NCBI GenBank assembly: GCA_018823285.1
Contig: JAHJIQ010000018.1
Location: forward strand, 1 to 64,000
Source of the DNA: Pseudomonadota bacterium
GTDB taxonomy: Bacteria; Desulfobacterota; Desulfobulbia; Desulfobulbales; JAGXFP01
DNA length: 64,000 nt
Direction: 5' to 3'
The notes below the pieces were generated by a model. The model saw nothing but the letters and a program-made list of their open reading frames with translations. It was not told the DNA's origin and did no database searches. Below, one piece after another: positions 33,311 to 41,738 of the stretch. The position numbers were made by a program, and so were the translations under genes. How positions within the stretch are numbered: the first letter of the stretch is position 1; every line of letters starts with the position of its first letter.

Positions 33311-34351
33311 ATGAGAACCGAATTCCTGAAAGCCTGCAAAGGCGAGAAGACCGACTATACCCCGATCTGGATCATGCGCCAGGCGGGTCGTTACCTGCCG
33401 CAATACCACACGGTGCGGAGCAAGGGAACTTTCCTGGAACTCTGCAAGAACCCGGAAGGGGCCGCGGAAGTAACCATTCAGCCGGTCGATTATCTTGGAG
33501 TGGATGCGGCGATTCTCTTTTCGGACATTCTGGTCCCTCTTGAGAAGATGGGTGCGCCGCTGGAATTCCAGGAGAAGAGGGGGCCGGTCTTCCTGTCTCC
33601 GGTCCGTGATCAGGCGGCGGTCGATGCCCTTGGGATTCCCGACCCGGAAGACGATCTCGGCTATGTGATGGACACTATCCGGATTTTACGCAAGGAGCTG
33701 GTCGACAAGGTGCCGCTGATCGGCTTTTCAGGCGCACCGTTCACCCTTGCCACTTACCTGATCGAGGGCGGATCATCAAAGAACTATCACCTGACCAAGC
33801 AGATGATGTATCAGGCCCCGGCGCTTTACGGGCAGCTGCTCGACAAAATCACCGAATGCACCATTGTGTACCTCAAGGGCCAGGTTGCTGCCGGCGCCCA
33901 GGCGCTGCAGGTCTTTGATTCATGGGCGGGAGTTCTTGCCCCCCGTGATTACCGCGATTTTGCTTACCCTTACGTCAAGAGAATCATTGACGCCCTGAAG
34001 AAAGTGACCGATATCCCGTTGATCTATTTTGCCAATATGGGTGCGACCCTGCTCGACCAGACCATGCACTGCGGTTCGGATGTTCTCGGTTTTGACTGGC
34101 GGATCAATCTCGATGACGTGGTCAAAAAGGTCGGACAGAAGGTTTCCATCCAGGGCAATATGGATCCGATCGCTCTTTTTCTGCCGCCGGAAAAACTGGA
34201 GGAGCGGATCCGGAATGTCCTGGAACAGGGGAAAGGCGCCCGCGGCCACATCTTTAACCTGGGTCATGGGATTATTCCTGAAACGAACCCCGAGCAGGCC
34301 AAACTGGCGGTTGAACTGGTGCATAAGATCAGTCGTGAAATGCGGGCATGA
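33311..34351 (+). CDS. hemE: Uroporphyrinogen decarboxylase
   Basis: A 346-residue cytoplasmic enzyme that removes four acetate carboxyls from uroporphyrinogen III to give coproporphyrinogen III. The N-terminal signature PIWIMRQAGRYLPQY carries the substrate-binding arginines, the DILVPLEKMG region carries the catalytic Asp in FSDILV, and the C-terminal NLGHGIIPETNPE is typical. Length matches the family. GGGGAG precedes the ATG. It overlaps the HD gene by 4 bases (ATGA), and hemH follows, so the three form an operon. Confidence 0.95.
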   Translation: MRTEFLKACKGEKTDYTPIWIMRQAGRYLPQYHTVRSKGTFLELCKNPEGAAEVTIQPVDYLGVDAAILFSDILVPLEKMGAPLEFQEKRGPVFLSPVRDQAAVDALGIPDPEDDLGYVMDTIRILRKELVDKVPLIGFSGAPFTLATYLIEGGSSKNYHLTKQMMYQAPALYGQLLDKITECTIVYLKGQVAAGAQALQVFDSWAGVLAPRDYRDFAYPYVKRIIDALKKVTDIPLIYFANMGATLLDQTMHCGSDVLGFDWRINLDDVVKKVGQKVSIQGNMDPIALFLPPEKLEERIRNVLEQGKGARGHIFNLGHGIIPETNPEQAKLAVELVHKISREMRA

Positions 34352-34986
34352 TTCCGACGGTTGACGAATGCCTGGATCTGTTTGATTCCCACGGGATGCT
34401 CGACAATATCCGAGACCACTCGCTTGTCGTTTCCCAGGTGGCGGTATTGCTCACTGAAGGAGTAAATCGTGCCGGCGGCAACCTGTCCCTTCCCCTTGTT
34501 GTTGCCGCCGCAATGCTCCATGATATCGGCAAGACCGCATGCCTTGATAATGGACGCGACCATGCGGAACTGGGCCGGAAAATCTGTGCCGGTCTGGGGT
34601 ATAATGAAGTGGCGGACATCGTCGGGGATCACGTTTGTCTGCTGAACAACCATCTGCCGGATATCACCGAGAATGAGCTGGTCTTTTATGCCGACAAGAG
34701 AGTCAATCATGATATCGTTGTCAGCCTGGAGCAGCGTGAGAACTATATTGTCGAGACATACGGCAGGAATCATTCCGCAAGGATTGAAGCGATCAGAAAG
34801 AATTGCCTCAAGTGGCACCAGGTTGAGGAGTCGCTCTTTGCCCGGTTGGAATTTCCTCCTGAACAACTGGCGGAAGTTCTGCGGGAGAATGGTTCATTTT
34901 TTGATTCAGTCAGGAATACGGAACCGCAACCGGGCGCCGGGCGGAGTTGCTCGTGTGGTGATTCATTATTAATCTTTCGGAATTGA
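34348..34986 (+). CDS. HD-domain phosphohydrolase between hemE and hemH
   Basis: A 212-residue cytoplasmic protein with an HD metal-binding domain: RDHSLVVSQVA (first His), AAMLHDIGKTACLD (HD pair), DHAELG and VGDHVCLLN. This pattern is that of small YqeK/HDIG-like hydrolases acting on nucleotides or phosphate esters. The C-terminal tail is polar and ends with CSCGD. It is coupled to hemE by an ATGA overlap and ends 10 bases before hemH. A role in porphyrin metabolism is suggested only by position; the substrate is unknown. Confidence 0.8.
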   Translation: MIPTVDECLDLFDSHGMLDNIRDHSLVVSQVAVLLTEGVNRAGGNLSLPLVVAAAMLHDIGKTACLDNGRDHAELGRKICAGLGYNEVADIVGDHVCLLNNHLPDITENELVFYADKRVNHDIVVSLEQRENYIVETYGRNHSARIEAIRKNCLKWHQVEESLFARLEFPPEQLAEVLRENGSFFDSVRNTEPQPGAGRSCSCGDSLLIFRN

Positions 34987-34996
34987 TTGCTGCCTG

Positions 34997-35980
34997 ATGT
35001 TGAAGAGTAATGTGAAAGAGCCCATCGCCGTAGTGCTTCTCAATCTGGGCGGGCCGGAAAAACTTGAGGATGTGGAGCCGTTTCTCTACAACCTTTTTTC
35101 CGACCGGCAGATCATTCGCCTTGGCCCCTGGTTCATGCAGAAATTCATCGCCAGACGGATTGCCGGAAAAAGAGCCCCGGTCAGCATGGAGTCTTACCGG
35201 TTGATCGGGGGAGGATCGCCCCTTGCGAGAATCACCGCGGAGCAGGGGGCTGCCCTTGAGAAGTCCCTGGCTGATCGTGGAGTGTTCAAGGTCTCGATGG
35301 CCATGCGCTACTGGCAGCCATTTGCAGTCGACACCCTGGAAAGCCTGGCCGCGTCAGGGATCAAAAAAATCGTGGCCCTGACTCTTTACCCTCATTATTC
35401 GATTGCCACGACCGGCTCCTCCCTTGCCGATCTCAGAAAGGCTGCCGCCGCAAGTAGCGTTGATTTCGAAATCGCCGCCGTTGAATCATGGCCGGAGCAG
35501 GCTGATTATACCGACTGTCTTGCCGACAGTATCAGAGATGGGGCCGAAGTCTTTGGTGGCGATGATTTTCAGTTGATTTACAGTGCGCACAGCCTGCCGG
35601 TGAAATTTATTGAGGAGGGGGATCCCTATCTGGAGGATCTGGAGAAAACCATCAGGGCGGTAGAAGGCAAAACCGGGGTGGTTGGCCGCCTCTGTTTCCA
35701 GAGCCGTAGCGGTCCGGTTGAGTGGCTTTCTCCGTCAACCCCGGAGATGCTCCGGGAGCTTGCCGATCAGGGGTGCAGGAATGTTCTTGCCGTGCCGATC
35801 AGTTTCGTCTCCGATCATGTGGAGACCCTCTATGAGCTCGATATTCAGTATAAAGATCTGGCAAAGGAAATGGGGATCAGATTTGAGAGAACCGCTGCGC
35901 CGAATCTTAATGAGAAATTCATCAGTGCCCTTAGGGATCTGACCCTTATTGCCTGCTGTGAAAAAGGGTGGATTTCCTGA
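34997..35980 (+). CDS. hemH: Ferrochelatase
   Basis: A 327-residue enzyme that inserts Fe2+ into a porphyrin. It begins with VVLLNLGGPEKLEDVEPFL, has the catalytic His in YSAHSLP and the metal-site Glu in VSDHVETLYELD. In the classical pathway the substrate is protoporphyrin IX; in the coproporphyrin-dependent pathway the homologue (CpfC) uses coproporphyrin III. Sequence inspection alone cannot decide, but the AhbD-like neighbour uses iron-coproporphyrin III, which makes the second option worth testing. No oxidase (HemG/HemY/CgoX) or HemN gene is adjacent. Confidence 0.93.
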   Translation: MLKSNVKEPIAVVLLNLGGPEKLEDVEPFLYNLFSDRQIIRLGPWFMQKFIARRIAGKRAPVSMESYRLIGGGSPLARITAEQGAALEKSLADRGVFKVSMAMRYWQPFAVDTLESLAASGIKKIVALTLYPHYSIATTGSSLADLRKAAAASSVDFEIAAVESWPEQADYTDCLADSIRDGAEVFGGDDFQLIYSAHSLPVKFIEEGDPYLEDLEKTIRAVEGKTGVVGRLCFQSRSGPVEWLSPSTPEMLRELADQGCRNVLAVPISFVSDHVETLYELDIQYKDLAKEMGIRFERTAAPNLNEKFISALRDLTLIACCEKGWIS

Positions 35981-36194
35981 TCAATATTGCCCGGCCAATG
36001 CCATATCTGATGCTCTCGTGTGGAGTGGTGGGTCTCCGGTGTGGTTTTGGGCTGGCGCCTGTCTTGAATCTCGGTTAAATATATAAGCCCAGGTGCAGTC
36101 TGTTTTCGACAGGAACGGGGGGTGACTTCGAAAATGAGGGGGGCCGGGTTCATATTCCCGGGTTTAGTTGCCTGCTTTGAGGGGAATAATTGAC

Positions 36195-36848
36195 ATGAAT
36201 GATGATAAAATCATCCGGGTATTTATCACTGACGACCATTCCATCGTCAGGGAAGGCCTCAGGGGGATTATCGAAGATTGTCAGGATATGATCGTCTGCG
36301 GTGAGGCGGCAGAGGGGCGGGTGGCTCTGGACTGGCTCCGGGAGAACGATAACTGCTGTGATGTGGTCCTCCTTGATATATCAATGCCGGGAATGGACGG
36401 CCTCGAAGTCCTGACCGAAATAAAAAAGAACTTTCCCGGGGTGGCGGTTCTTATCCTGACCATGCACAGTGAAGAGCAATACGCATTAAGAGTGATCCGC
36501 TCCGGTGCTTCCGGCTACCTGAACAAGGGGAGTTCGGCCGATGAAATGCTTTTGGCCATCCGGAATGCGGCGGCAGGCCGCAAGCATATTCAGAACTCAC
36601 TGGCCGAAAAGATGGCTGACGCGCTGGAAAACAACAATGACGGACCACTTCATAACAGTTTGTCCGACAGGGAATTTCAGGTGATGATCATGCTTGCCAG
36701 GGGCAGAAAGATTAAGGAAATTGCCATGGAGCTCACTTTAAGTCCAAAAACCATCAGTACCTATCAGAGCCGGGTGCTCGACAAGATGGGTCTTGAATCC
36801 ACCGGCGATCTCCTTCGCTATGCCATCCAGAACGGGCTTGTCAGCTGA
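36195..36848 (+). CDS. LuxR/NarL-type response regulator, GacA/UvrY-like
   Basis: A 217-residue two-domain regulator from the ATG at 36195 (GAGGGG ten bases upstream). The receiver (about residues 5-125) has the acidic pair in ITDDHS, the phosphoacceptor in VVLLDISMPGMDG and the Lys in YLNKGSS. The LuxR-type helix-turn-helix (about 150-217) has LSDREFQVMIMLARGRKIKE and a recognition helix LSPKTISTYQSRVLDKM. This resembles the SPKTVNTYRYRI helix of GacA more than NarL. A GacA-type box lies 51 bases after the stop codon, in front of a candidate small RNA. No kinase adjoins it; the orphan hybrid kinases in this window are possible partners. Confidence 0.88.
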   Translation: MNDDKIIRVFITDDHSIVREGLRGIIEDCQDMIVCGEAAEGRVALDWLRENDNCCDVVLLDISMPGMDGLEVLTEIKKNFPGVAVLILTMHSEEQYALRVIRSGASGYLNKGSSADEMLLAIRNAAAGRKHIQNSLAEKMADALENNNDGPLHNSLSDREFQVMIMLARGRKIKEIAMELTLSPKTISTYQSRVLDKMGLESTGDLLRYAIQNGLVS

Positions 36849-36899
36849 TTCGGCACTCTCTTCGGTAACCGTTGATCTCACAGTAACCATTCCGTAGTT

Positions 36900-36917
36900 T
36901 GTAGGAAAAACCTTACA
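36900..36917 (+). promoter_or_regulatory. GacA-type box TGTAGG-N6-CTTACA
   Basis: An 18-base palindrome with 6-base half-sites. It has the same form as the two boxes at 12457-12495 and differs from the published GacA/UvrY consensus (TGTAAG-N6-CTTACA) at one base. It lies about 65 bases before the inferred start of the candidate RNA, a suitable place for an activator site. Confidence 0.65.
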
Positions 36918-36973
36918 AAAAAATCAGCATTTTGCTGACAGACGCAGTGTCGCAGTTTTTGTATGATATCGGG

Positions 36974-37077
36974 AAAGAAACTTCCTCAAGTTTGTTTTAC
37001 GGGGATATTCCCCATCCCCGGCCTCCACCTGAGCCCGTCATTGTTCCCCCTGGACAATGACGGGCTCTTCTTTATTT
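36974..37077 (+). ncRNA. Candidate GacA-controlled small RNA
   Basis: About 104 bases between a TATGAT -10 element (36962-36967) and a strong intrinsic terminator (37031-37077). The -35 region is poor (activator-dependent promoters often are), and a GacA-type box lies upstream. No open frame fits. The predicted transcript starts near GGGAAAG, has a GGGGA-TAT-TCCCC hairpin and ends in the terminator, whose loop contains CUGG followed by A. The GGA triplets (three or so) could bind CsrA/RsmA but are fewer and less loop-exposed than in CsrB/RsmZ. It may instead be a base-pairing RNA. Start and function are inferred. Confidence 0.5.
37031..37077 (+). terminator. Strong intrinsic terminator
   Basis: A perfect 14-bp stem (GAGCCCGTCATTGT at 37031-37044 with its complement at 37054-37067) on a 9-base loop, followed by TTCTTTATTT. 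It ends plus-strand transcription of the candidate RNA. The T-run reaches into the stop codon of the convergent channel gene, whose transcript may use the same stem. Confidence 0.88.
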
Positions 37078-38463
37078 AGTCCTCTCATCTTTGCCTTGTC
37101 GGGATCCCGCCGGGGTCCTTTCATGAAGCGCCGCCGTAACGGTTTCGACAATCTTCTGGGCGTCCGCACTCTTGACAATCACCTCGTCGGCTCCGGACCT
37201 GAGGGCTTTTTCCCGAGTGGCCGGTTCCTGATCTGCGGTGAAAATGATCAGCGTGATTCCGGAATATTCCTCATCCCGGCGAATTTTTTCACAGACCTCA
37301 ATCCCAGAAATCCCCGGCAGCATGTAGTCAATGACGGCCGCAACGGGTTTTTCCCGCCTGATCAGAAGTAAACCCTCCTCACCGTCATCGGCGGTTATCG
37401 GCACAAAACCCGCTTTCTGGAAAAGACGGGAGTAGAGATGACGGATTACCGGGTTGTCGTCGATGATCACAAGTTTTTTCGGAACCCGGCTGTTTGACTG
37501 AGACACGGGAGGCACCTGGACTTCCAGGATGAAGATTTCATCGCCTTCGTCAACGACCAGGAATTCGTCCGGCTGGATAATATCTCTCTCCTTTTTACGA
37601 AGCCCGAGAATCTTGTTCCCGCCCTGCCGACTGATCTCTGCGATAGTCGAGCCGTCCAGGCCGGAGCCCTGCACCACTTTCAGCCATCGGGGTTCCGGAT
37701 TGGTCGAAGTTTTTCCGGAGGTGATGATCTGATTGTATTTGCCGGCGGCGGCAAGGATGTCATTGGCAATGTGCTCTCCGGCCATGGCATGGGGAGAAAC
37801 CACGTCATCGGCGCCGGCTTTGAGGATTTTCTGGTCGTTGATCTCGCTGCCCGACCTTGCGATAATCTGGAGTGTCGGGTTCATTTCCCTGGCCGAAAGG
37901 GTGACGAAAAGGTTCAAGGGGTCGGAGGCCAGAAGAGCGAGGACGCCGCTCGCGTTTTTGATGCCTGCCTGGAGAAGCAGATTCTCATCGGTTGCGTCTC
38001 CTTCCAGGTAAAGAAAACCGCTTTTTCGGATCAAGGCAATCTGCTCCGGGGAATGTTCAATGATCACGAACCCGGTATGGTGGTGGGCCAGCTGCTCAGC
38101 CGCAGCCTTTCCGACCCTGCCGAACCCGCAGATGATGTAATGTCCTTTAAGCGCATCGATTTTCTTCTGCATCTTCTTTTTCTCCGAATTACCTGACCAG
38201 ACTTTTTCAAGCAGGGATTCAACCACGGCGTGGCCCGCGAAGGCAAGACAACTGAAACCGAGAAGGATGAGGCCGGTTGTGAACATCCGGCCGGCCTCGG
38301 AAAGCGGCCTTATTTCCCCGAAGCCGACAGTGGTGATGGTGATGACGGACATATAGATCGCGTCCAGTAAAGGATAGTCATCAATGAGCATGTAACCGGC
38401 TGCCCCGATAAAGGTGATCAGGGTGCACAGGAGCAGCGCCTGGACGGTTCGGGAGTTTTTCAT
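37072..38463 (-). CDS. Potassium channel with RCK domains fused to a response-regulator receiver
   Basis: A 463-residue inner-membrane protein. Two membrane helices flank a pore loop with the K+ filter TTVGFGE (residues about 44-50). An RCK/TrkA-N domain follows (about 107-225) with the nucleotide-binding GHYIICGFGRVGKAA, then RCK_C (about 250-325). The last 125 residues are a complete receiver: LVIIDDNP, phosphoacceptor in AVIDYMLPGISG and the conserved Lys in VIVKSAD. Kch/MthK-type channels normally end with RCK_C, so gating may here also respond to phosphorylation. The ATG at 38463 is preferred because the upstream in-frame 22 residues are polar and precede the first helix. No kinase is adjacent. 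Confidence 0.85.
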   Translation of the reverse strand: MKNSRTVQALLLCTLITFIGAAGYMLIDDYPLLDAIYMSVITITTVGFGEIRPLSEAGRMFTTGLILLGFSCLAFAGHAVVESLLEKVWSGNSEKKKMQKKIDALKGHYIICGFGRVGKAAAEQLAHHHTGFVIIEHSPEQIALIRKSGFLYLEGDATDENLLLQAGIKNASGVLALLASDPLNLFVTLSAREMNPTLQIIARSGSEINDQKILKAGADDVVSPHAMAGEHIANDILAAAGKYNQIITSGKTSTNPEPRWLKVVQGSGLDGSTIAEISRQGGNKILGLRKKERDIIQPDEFLVVDEGDEIFILEVQVPPVSQSNSRVPKKLVIIDDNPVIRHLYSRLFQKAGFVPITADDGEEGLLLIRREKPVAAVIDYMLPGISGIEVCEKIRRDEEYSGITLIIFTADQEPATREKALRSGADEVIVKSADAQKIVETVTAALHERTPAGSRQGKDERTK

Positions 38464-38683
38464 GATCCCATGATATCTCAGCTCGCTCGGCGCATGCAAA
38501 TAAAGAGATGGAATCTTTGCAGTTCCCACGATAGATAGGTAAGCGGTGTGCGATTTCGGACCACGGGAAATGCAGTGCGCCGTGCATCTTTCAGGAAAGA
38601 ATTTGCCTGGACAGATCGGCAGAGCCTGCCGCCATTTGTCAACTGCCCGGGAAGATTGTCAGAGCCTGAAAGAAGCTGGTATT

Positions 38684-39805
38684 TCAGTTGGTATGGCCTG
38701 AAACCATGTAGCGCCGCATCCGGATATTGAAAAGGAGGCCGATGCTGATCAGGGTGGTCAAGAGCGAAGAGCCGCCATAGCTGAACAGCGGCAGCGGCAT
38801 CCCGACAACCGGCAGAATGCCGAGAATCATGCCGAGATTGATGAACGCCTGCCAGAACAGAAGGCAGCTGATCCCGAAAGCGAGCAGAACTCCGAACTTG
38901 TCCCGTGCCGAGGCCGCTATTTTCAGGGAAAGAAGGAGCAGGAAGAGATAGCAGGCCAGGAAGAAAATCGAACCGACAAAACCCCACTCTTCAGACCAGA
39001 CGGAGAAGGCGAAATCGGTATGCCGTTCCGGCAGGAATTCCAGATGCCCCTGGGTGCCTTTCATATACCCCTTGCCGAACATGAGACCACTGCCGACCGC
39101 AATTTTCGACTGGATGATATGGTACCCGGTCCCGTGGGGATCACTGCCGGGATTGAAAAGGGTCAGGATCCTCTGTTTCTGGTAGGGTTTCAGGAAATAG
39201 AACCAGCCGAGCGGGATCATCGAGAGACAGGAGGAGGCGAGGATGATCAGGGTTGAAATTTTAAGTTTCACGAACAGGGTCATGGAGATGAAGATGATCA
39301 CCAGCATCAGGGCTGTCCCCAGGTCCGGCTGCTTCAGGATCAGCAGGAACGGCACCAGGGTCAGAAAAATCGGCACGATCAGTTCTTTCAGAGTAAAGCC
39401 TTTCCCGGTGTCCTTGCGGAAGTAGTAGCTGGCCAGGTTGATTACCAGGGCCAGTTTAGCCAGTTCCGACGGCTGCAGCCGGAAGGGTCCCATATTGATC
39501 CAGCGCTGGGTGTTCGCGACGGAGCTGCCGAAAAAGAGGGCATAACAGAGAAGCAGCAGGATGATGGTGTAGATGAAATAATTGAGAGGGATGAGGACCC
39601 GGTAGTCTACGCTGATGATCAGGATGATCACGGCGATTCCAATCAGGTAAAAGTAGCACTGTTTGGTGAAAAAGGACGAAGCGCCGGATTGCGGGAAGTA
39701 GGTCGCGCTGTAAAGGTTCGCAAGCCCCATGGTCACGATGATCAGCAGGGTACAGAAGAGACCCCAGTCGAAATTTAGAATAAGTCTTCGGTCAAACTTG
39801 AGCAT
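38684..39805 (-). CDS. rodA: Peptidoglycan polymerase RodA (SEDS family)
   Basis: A 373-residue integral membrane glycosyltransferase that polymerises lipid II for lateral wall growth with PBP2. About ten membrane helices are visible, with the SEDS signatures QRWINMGPFRLQPSELAKL, the loop with QPDLGTALM, HTDFAFSVWSEEWGF and the C-terminal GMPLPLFSYGGSS. The ATG at 39805 has GAAGGAAAT directly upstream and is preferred over an earlier in-frame start. It follows mrdA after 16 bases and closes the mreBCD-mrdA-rodA operon. Confidence 0.95.
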   Translation of the reverse strand: MLKFDRRLILNFDWGLFCTLLIIVTMGLANLYSATYFPQSGASSFFTKQCYFYLIGIAVIILIISVDYRVLIPLNYFIYTIILLLLCYALFFGSSVANTQRWINMGPFRLQPSELAKLALVINLASYYFRKDTGKGFTLKELIVPIFLTLVPFLLILKQPDLGTALMLVIIFISMTLFVKLKISTLIILASSCLSMIPLGWFYFLKPYQKQRILTLFNPGSDPHGTGYHIIQSKIAVGSGLMFGKGYMKGTQGHLEFLPERHTDFAFSVWSEEWGFVGSIFFLACYLFLLLLSLKIAASARDKFGVLLAFGISCLLFWQAFINLGMILGILPVVGMPLPLFSYGGSSLLTTLISIGLLFNIRMRRYMVSGHTN

Positions 39806-39821
39806 ATTTCCTTCTCGTAGA

Positions 39822-41738
39822 TCAGGTTGCGTCCGGCTGTTTTTTGCGCAGGACAGCTTTTTTTTCATCTTCCTCGGTGATGTTGAAGTACTTCATCAGC
39901 ATCTGCCTTGCCACGGGGCCGGCCGCCGAGCCGCCATGGCCCCCGTGCTCGACAAGCGCCGTCACCGCGATCACCGGATTTTCCGCCGGCGCATAGCAGG
40001 TGAACCAGGCGTGATCTCGGTATTTATATGGGATGTTTTCTTCGTCGATGTCTTCTACCTGTGAAAGATGAACCACCTGGGCGGTGCCTGTTTTTCCCGC
40101 CACGGTCAGGGTGGTCAAGTGTGCTTTTTCTCCCGTTGCGTGTTTGCCGTTAACCGCGGCAACCAGACCTTTTCTGATCAGGCTGAGAATATCCGGGGGG
40201 ATGGTCATCCTCCCATCGAGGATGGGGCTGAAGATCCCTGTTTCCTCCCCCTCGGGGTCGACGATCTTCTCAACCAGCTGGGGTCGGTAAAGATCTCCAC
40301 CGTTGGCGATCGCCGCAATCATTCTGGTGACCTGGAGGGGGGTTGCCAGGTTGAATCCCTGCCCGATTGAGATTGACAGTGTTTCGCCGTCCTGCCATTT
40401 TTCCCGGTAGGTCCGTTCTTTCCATGCCGAAGTCGGGATCAGCCCGCTTTTCTCATGTTCGAGGATGATTCCGGTCTCCTGACCGAGGCCGATTTTTTTT
40501 GCATACTCGGCAATGATATCAACATTCAGCTTCTGGCTCAGTTGATAAAAATAAATATCGCAGGACTCGGCGATGGCCCGATTGAGGTCCACGGAGCCGT
40601 GCCCGCTTTTTTTCCAGCAGCGGAATTTCCGGTTTCCGAACGGAAAAATTCCGTTGCAGGTGAATGTTGATTCCGGAGTGATCACGCCTTCCATCAGGCC
40701 GCTCAAGGCTGTGACGATTTTATAGGTCGAGGCGGGGGGATACTGCCCCTGGATCGATTTGTTCACCAGGGGGCGGAGCGGATTGTTCAGCAGATCCTCC
40801 CAGGCTTTCTGGGATATGCCGCCGACAAATTCTTCAAGTGCAAGGGGAGGGGTGCTTGCCATGGCGAGAATTCTTCCGGTGTTCACCTCCATGGCGATCA
40901 CGGAGCCCGCTTTTCCGGTCATGGTTTCTTCCGCTGTTTTCTGCAGTTCGGCATCGATGGTCAGGTACACATCATTGCCCGGCAAAGGCTGCTGGACTGC
41001 GAGTTGTCGTTTTTCAAGACCCCGGGCATTGACTTCCAGCATCGATCTGCCCCGTTCCCCGCGCAACTGCCGTTCAAGAAGCTTCTCAAGACCCTGCTTG
41101 CCGATCAGGTCCCCCCCCTCATATTCATTCAGCCTGCTTTTTTCGAGTTCGTCTCTGTTGATCGAACCCAGGTAGCCGATGAGGTGTGAGGCAAGGTCGC
41201 CATATTTGTAATCCCTGATCGGCAGGACCTCGATCCGCACTCCCGGCAGATTGAAATGATTGTTTTCGATATAGACAAGGGTTTTCCAGTCGATATCCTC
41301 TTTCAGGCGGATCGGGATATATTTTGGCGTGTCCGCACCAGCCCGGATGCGGTCGAGGATGATGGAAATATCGAGGTCAAGGATTCTGGCGAGCTTCTTG
41401 ATCACTTCATCCCGGGGGTTATCTCCCCGCATCAGAACAACATTGAAACTGGGGCGATTGGTGACAATGACGTCCCCATTGCGGTCGTGGATGTTTCCTC
41501 GGGGAGCGATAATCCGCAGCTCCTGAATTCGGTTGACCTGGGATTGTTCCTTGAACTCGAAGCCCTTATGGACCTGCAGAAACCACAAACGGATCATCAG
41601 GGCCGAGAGACAGATAATGATGACGGCAATGACCAGATCCAAGCGCTTTTTCAGCAGGAAAAGCTCGTGTTCATCAAACTTGTTCAGGTGGGTGATGGTG
41701 CGCTGCATCGATGGCGCGCTGATTCCGTCCCGCATCAT
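39822..41738 (-). CDS. mrdA: Penicillin-binding protein 2
   Basis: A 638-residue class B transpeptidase that cross-links peptidoglycan in the elongasome. A short cytoplasmic tail and one membrane anchor (LVIAVIIICLSALMIRLWF) precede the dimerisation/pedestal domain (from RIIAPRGNIHDRNG) and the penicillin-binding domain with SxxK in PPASTYK, SxD in AESCDIYFY and KTGTAQ. The start at 41738 overlaps the mreD stop by 4 bases (ATGA) and fits coupling; an earlier in-frame start at 41780 is less likely. RodA, its polymerase partner, follows directly. Confidence 0.95.
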   Translation of the reverse strand: MMRDGISAPSMQRTITHLNKFDEHELFLLKKRLDLVIAVIIICLSALMIRLWFLQVHKGFEFKEQSQVNRIQELRIIAPRGNIHDRNGDVIVTNRPSFNVVLMRGDNPRDEVIKKLARILDLDISIILDRIRAGADTPKYIPIRLKEDIDWKTLVYIENNHFNLPGVRIEVLPIRDYKYGDLASHLIGYLGSINRDELEKSRLNEYEGGDLIGKQGLEKLLERQLRGERGRSMLEVNARGLEKRQLAVQQPLPGNDVYLTIDAELQKTAEETMTGKAGSVIAMEVNTGRILAMASTPPLALEEFVGGISQKAWEDLLNNPLRPLVNKSIQGQYPPASTYKIVTALSGLMEGVITPESTFTCNGIFPFGNRKFRCWKKSGHGSVDLNRAIAESCDIYFYQLSQKLNVDIIAEYAKKIGLGQETGIILEHEKSGLIPTSAWKERTYREKWQDGETLSISIGQGFNLATPLQVTRMIAAIANGGDLYRPQLVEKIVDPEGEETGIFSPILDGRMTIPPDILSLIRKGLVAAVNGKHATGEKAHLTTLTVAGKTGTAQVVHLSQVEDIDEENIPYKYRDHAWFTCYAPAENPVIAVTALVEHGGHGGSAAGPVARQMLMKYFNITEEDEKKAVLRKKQPDAT

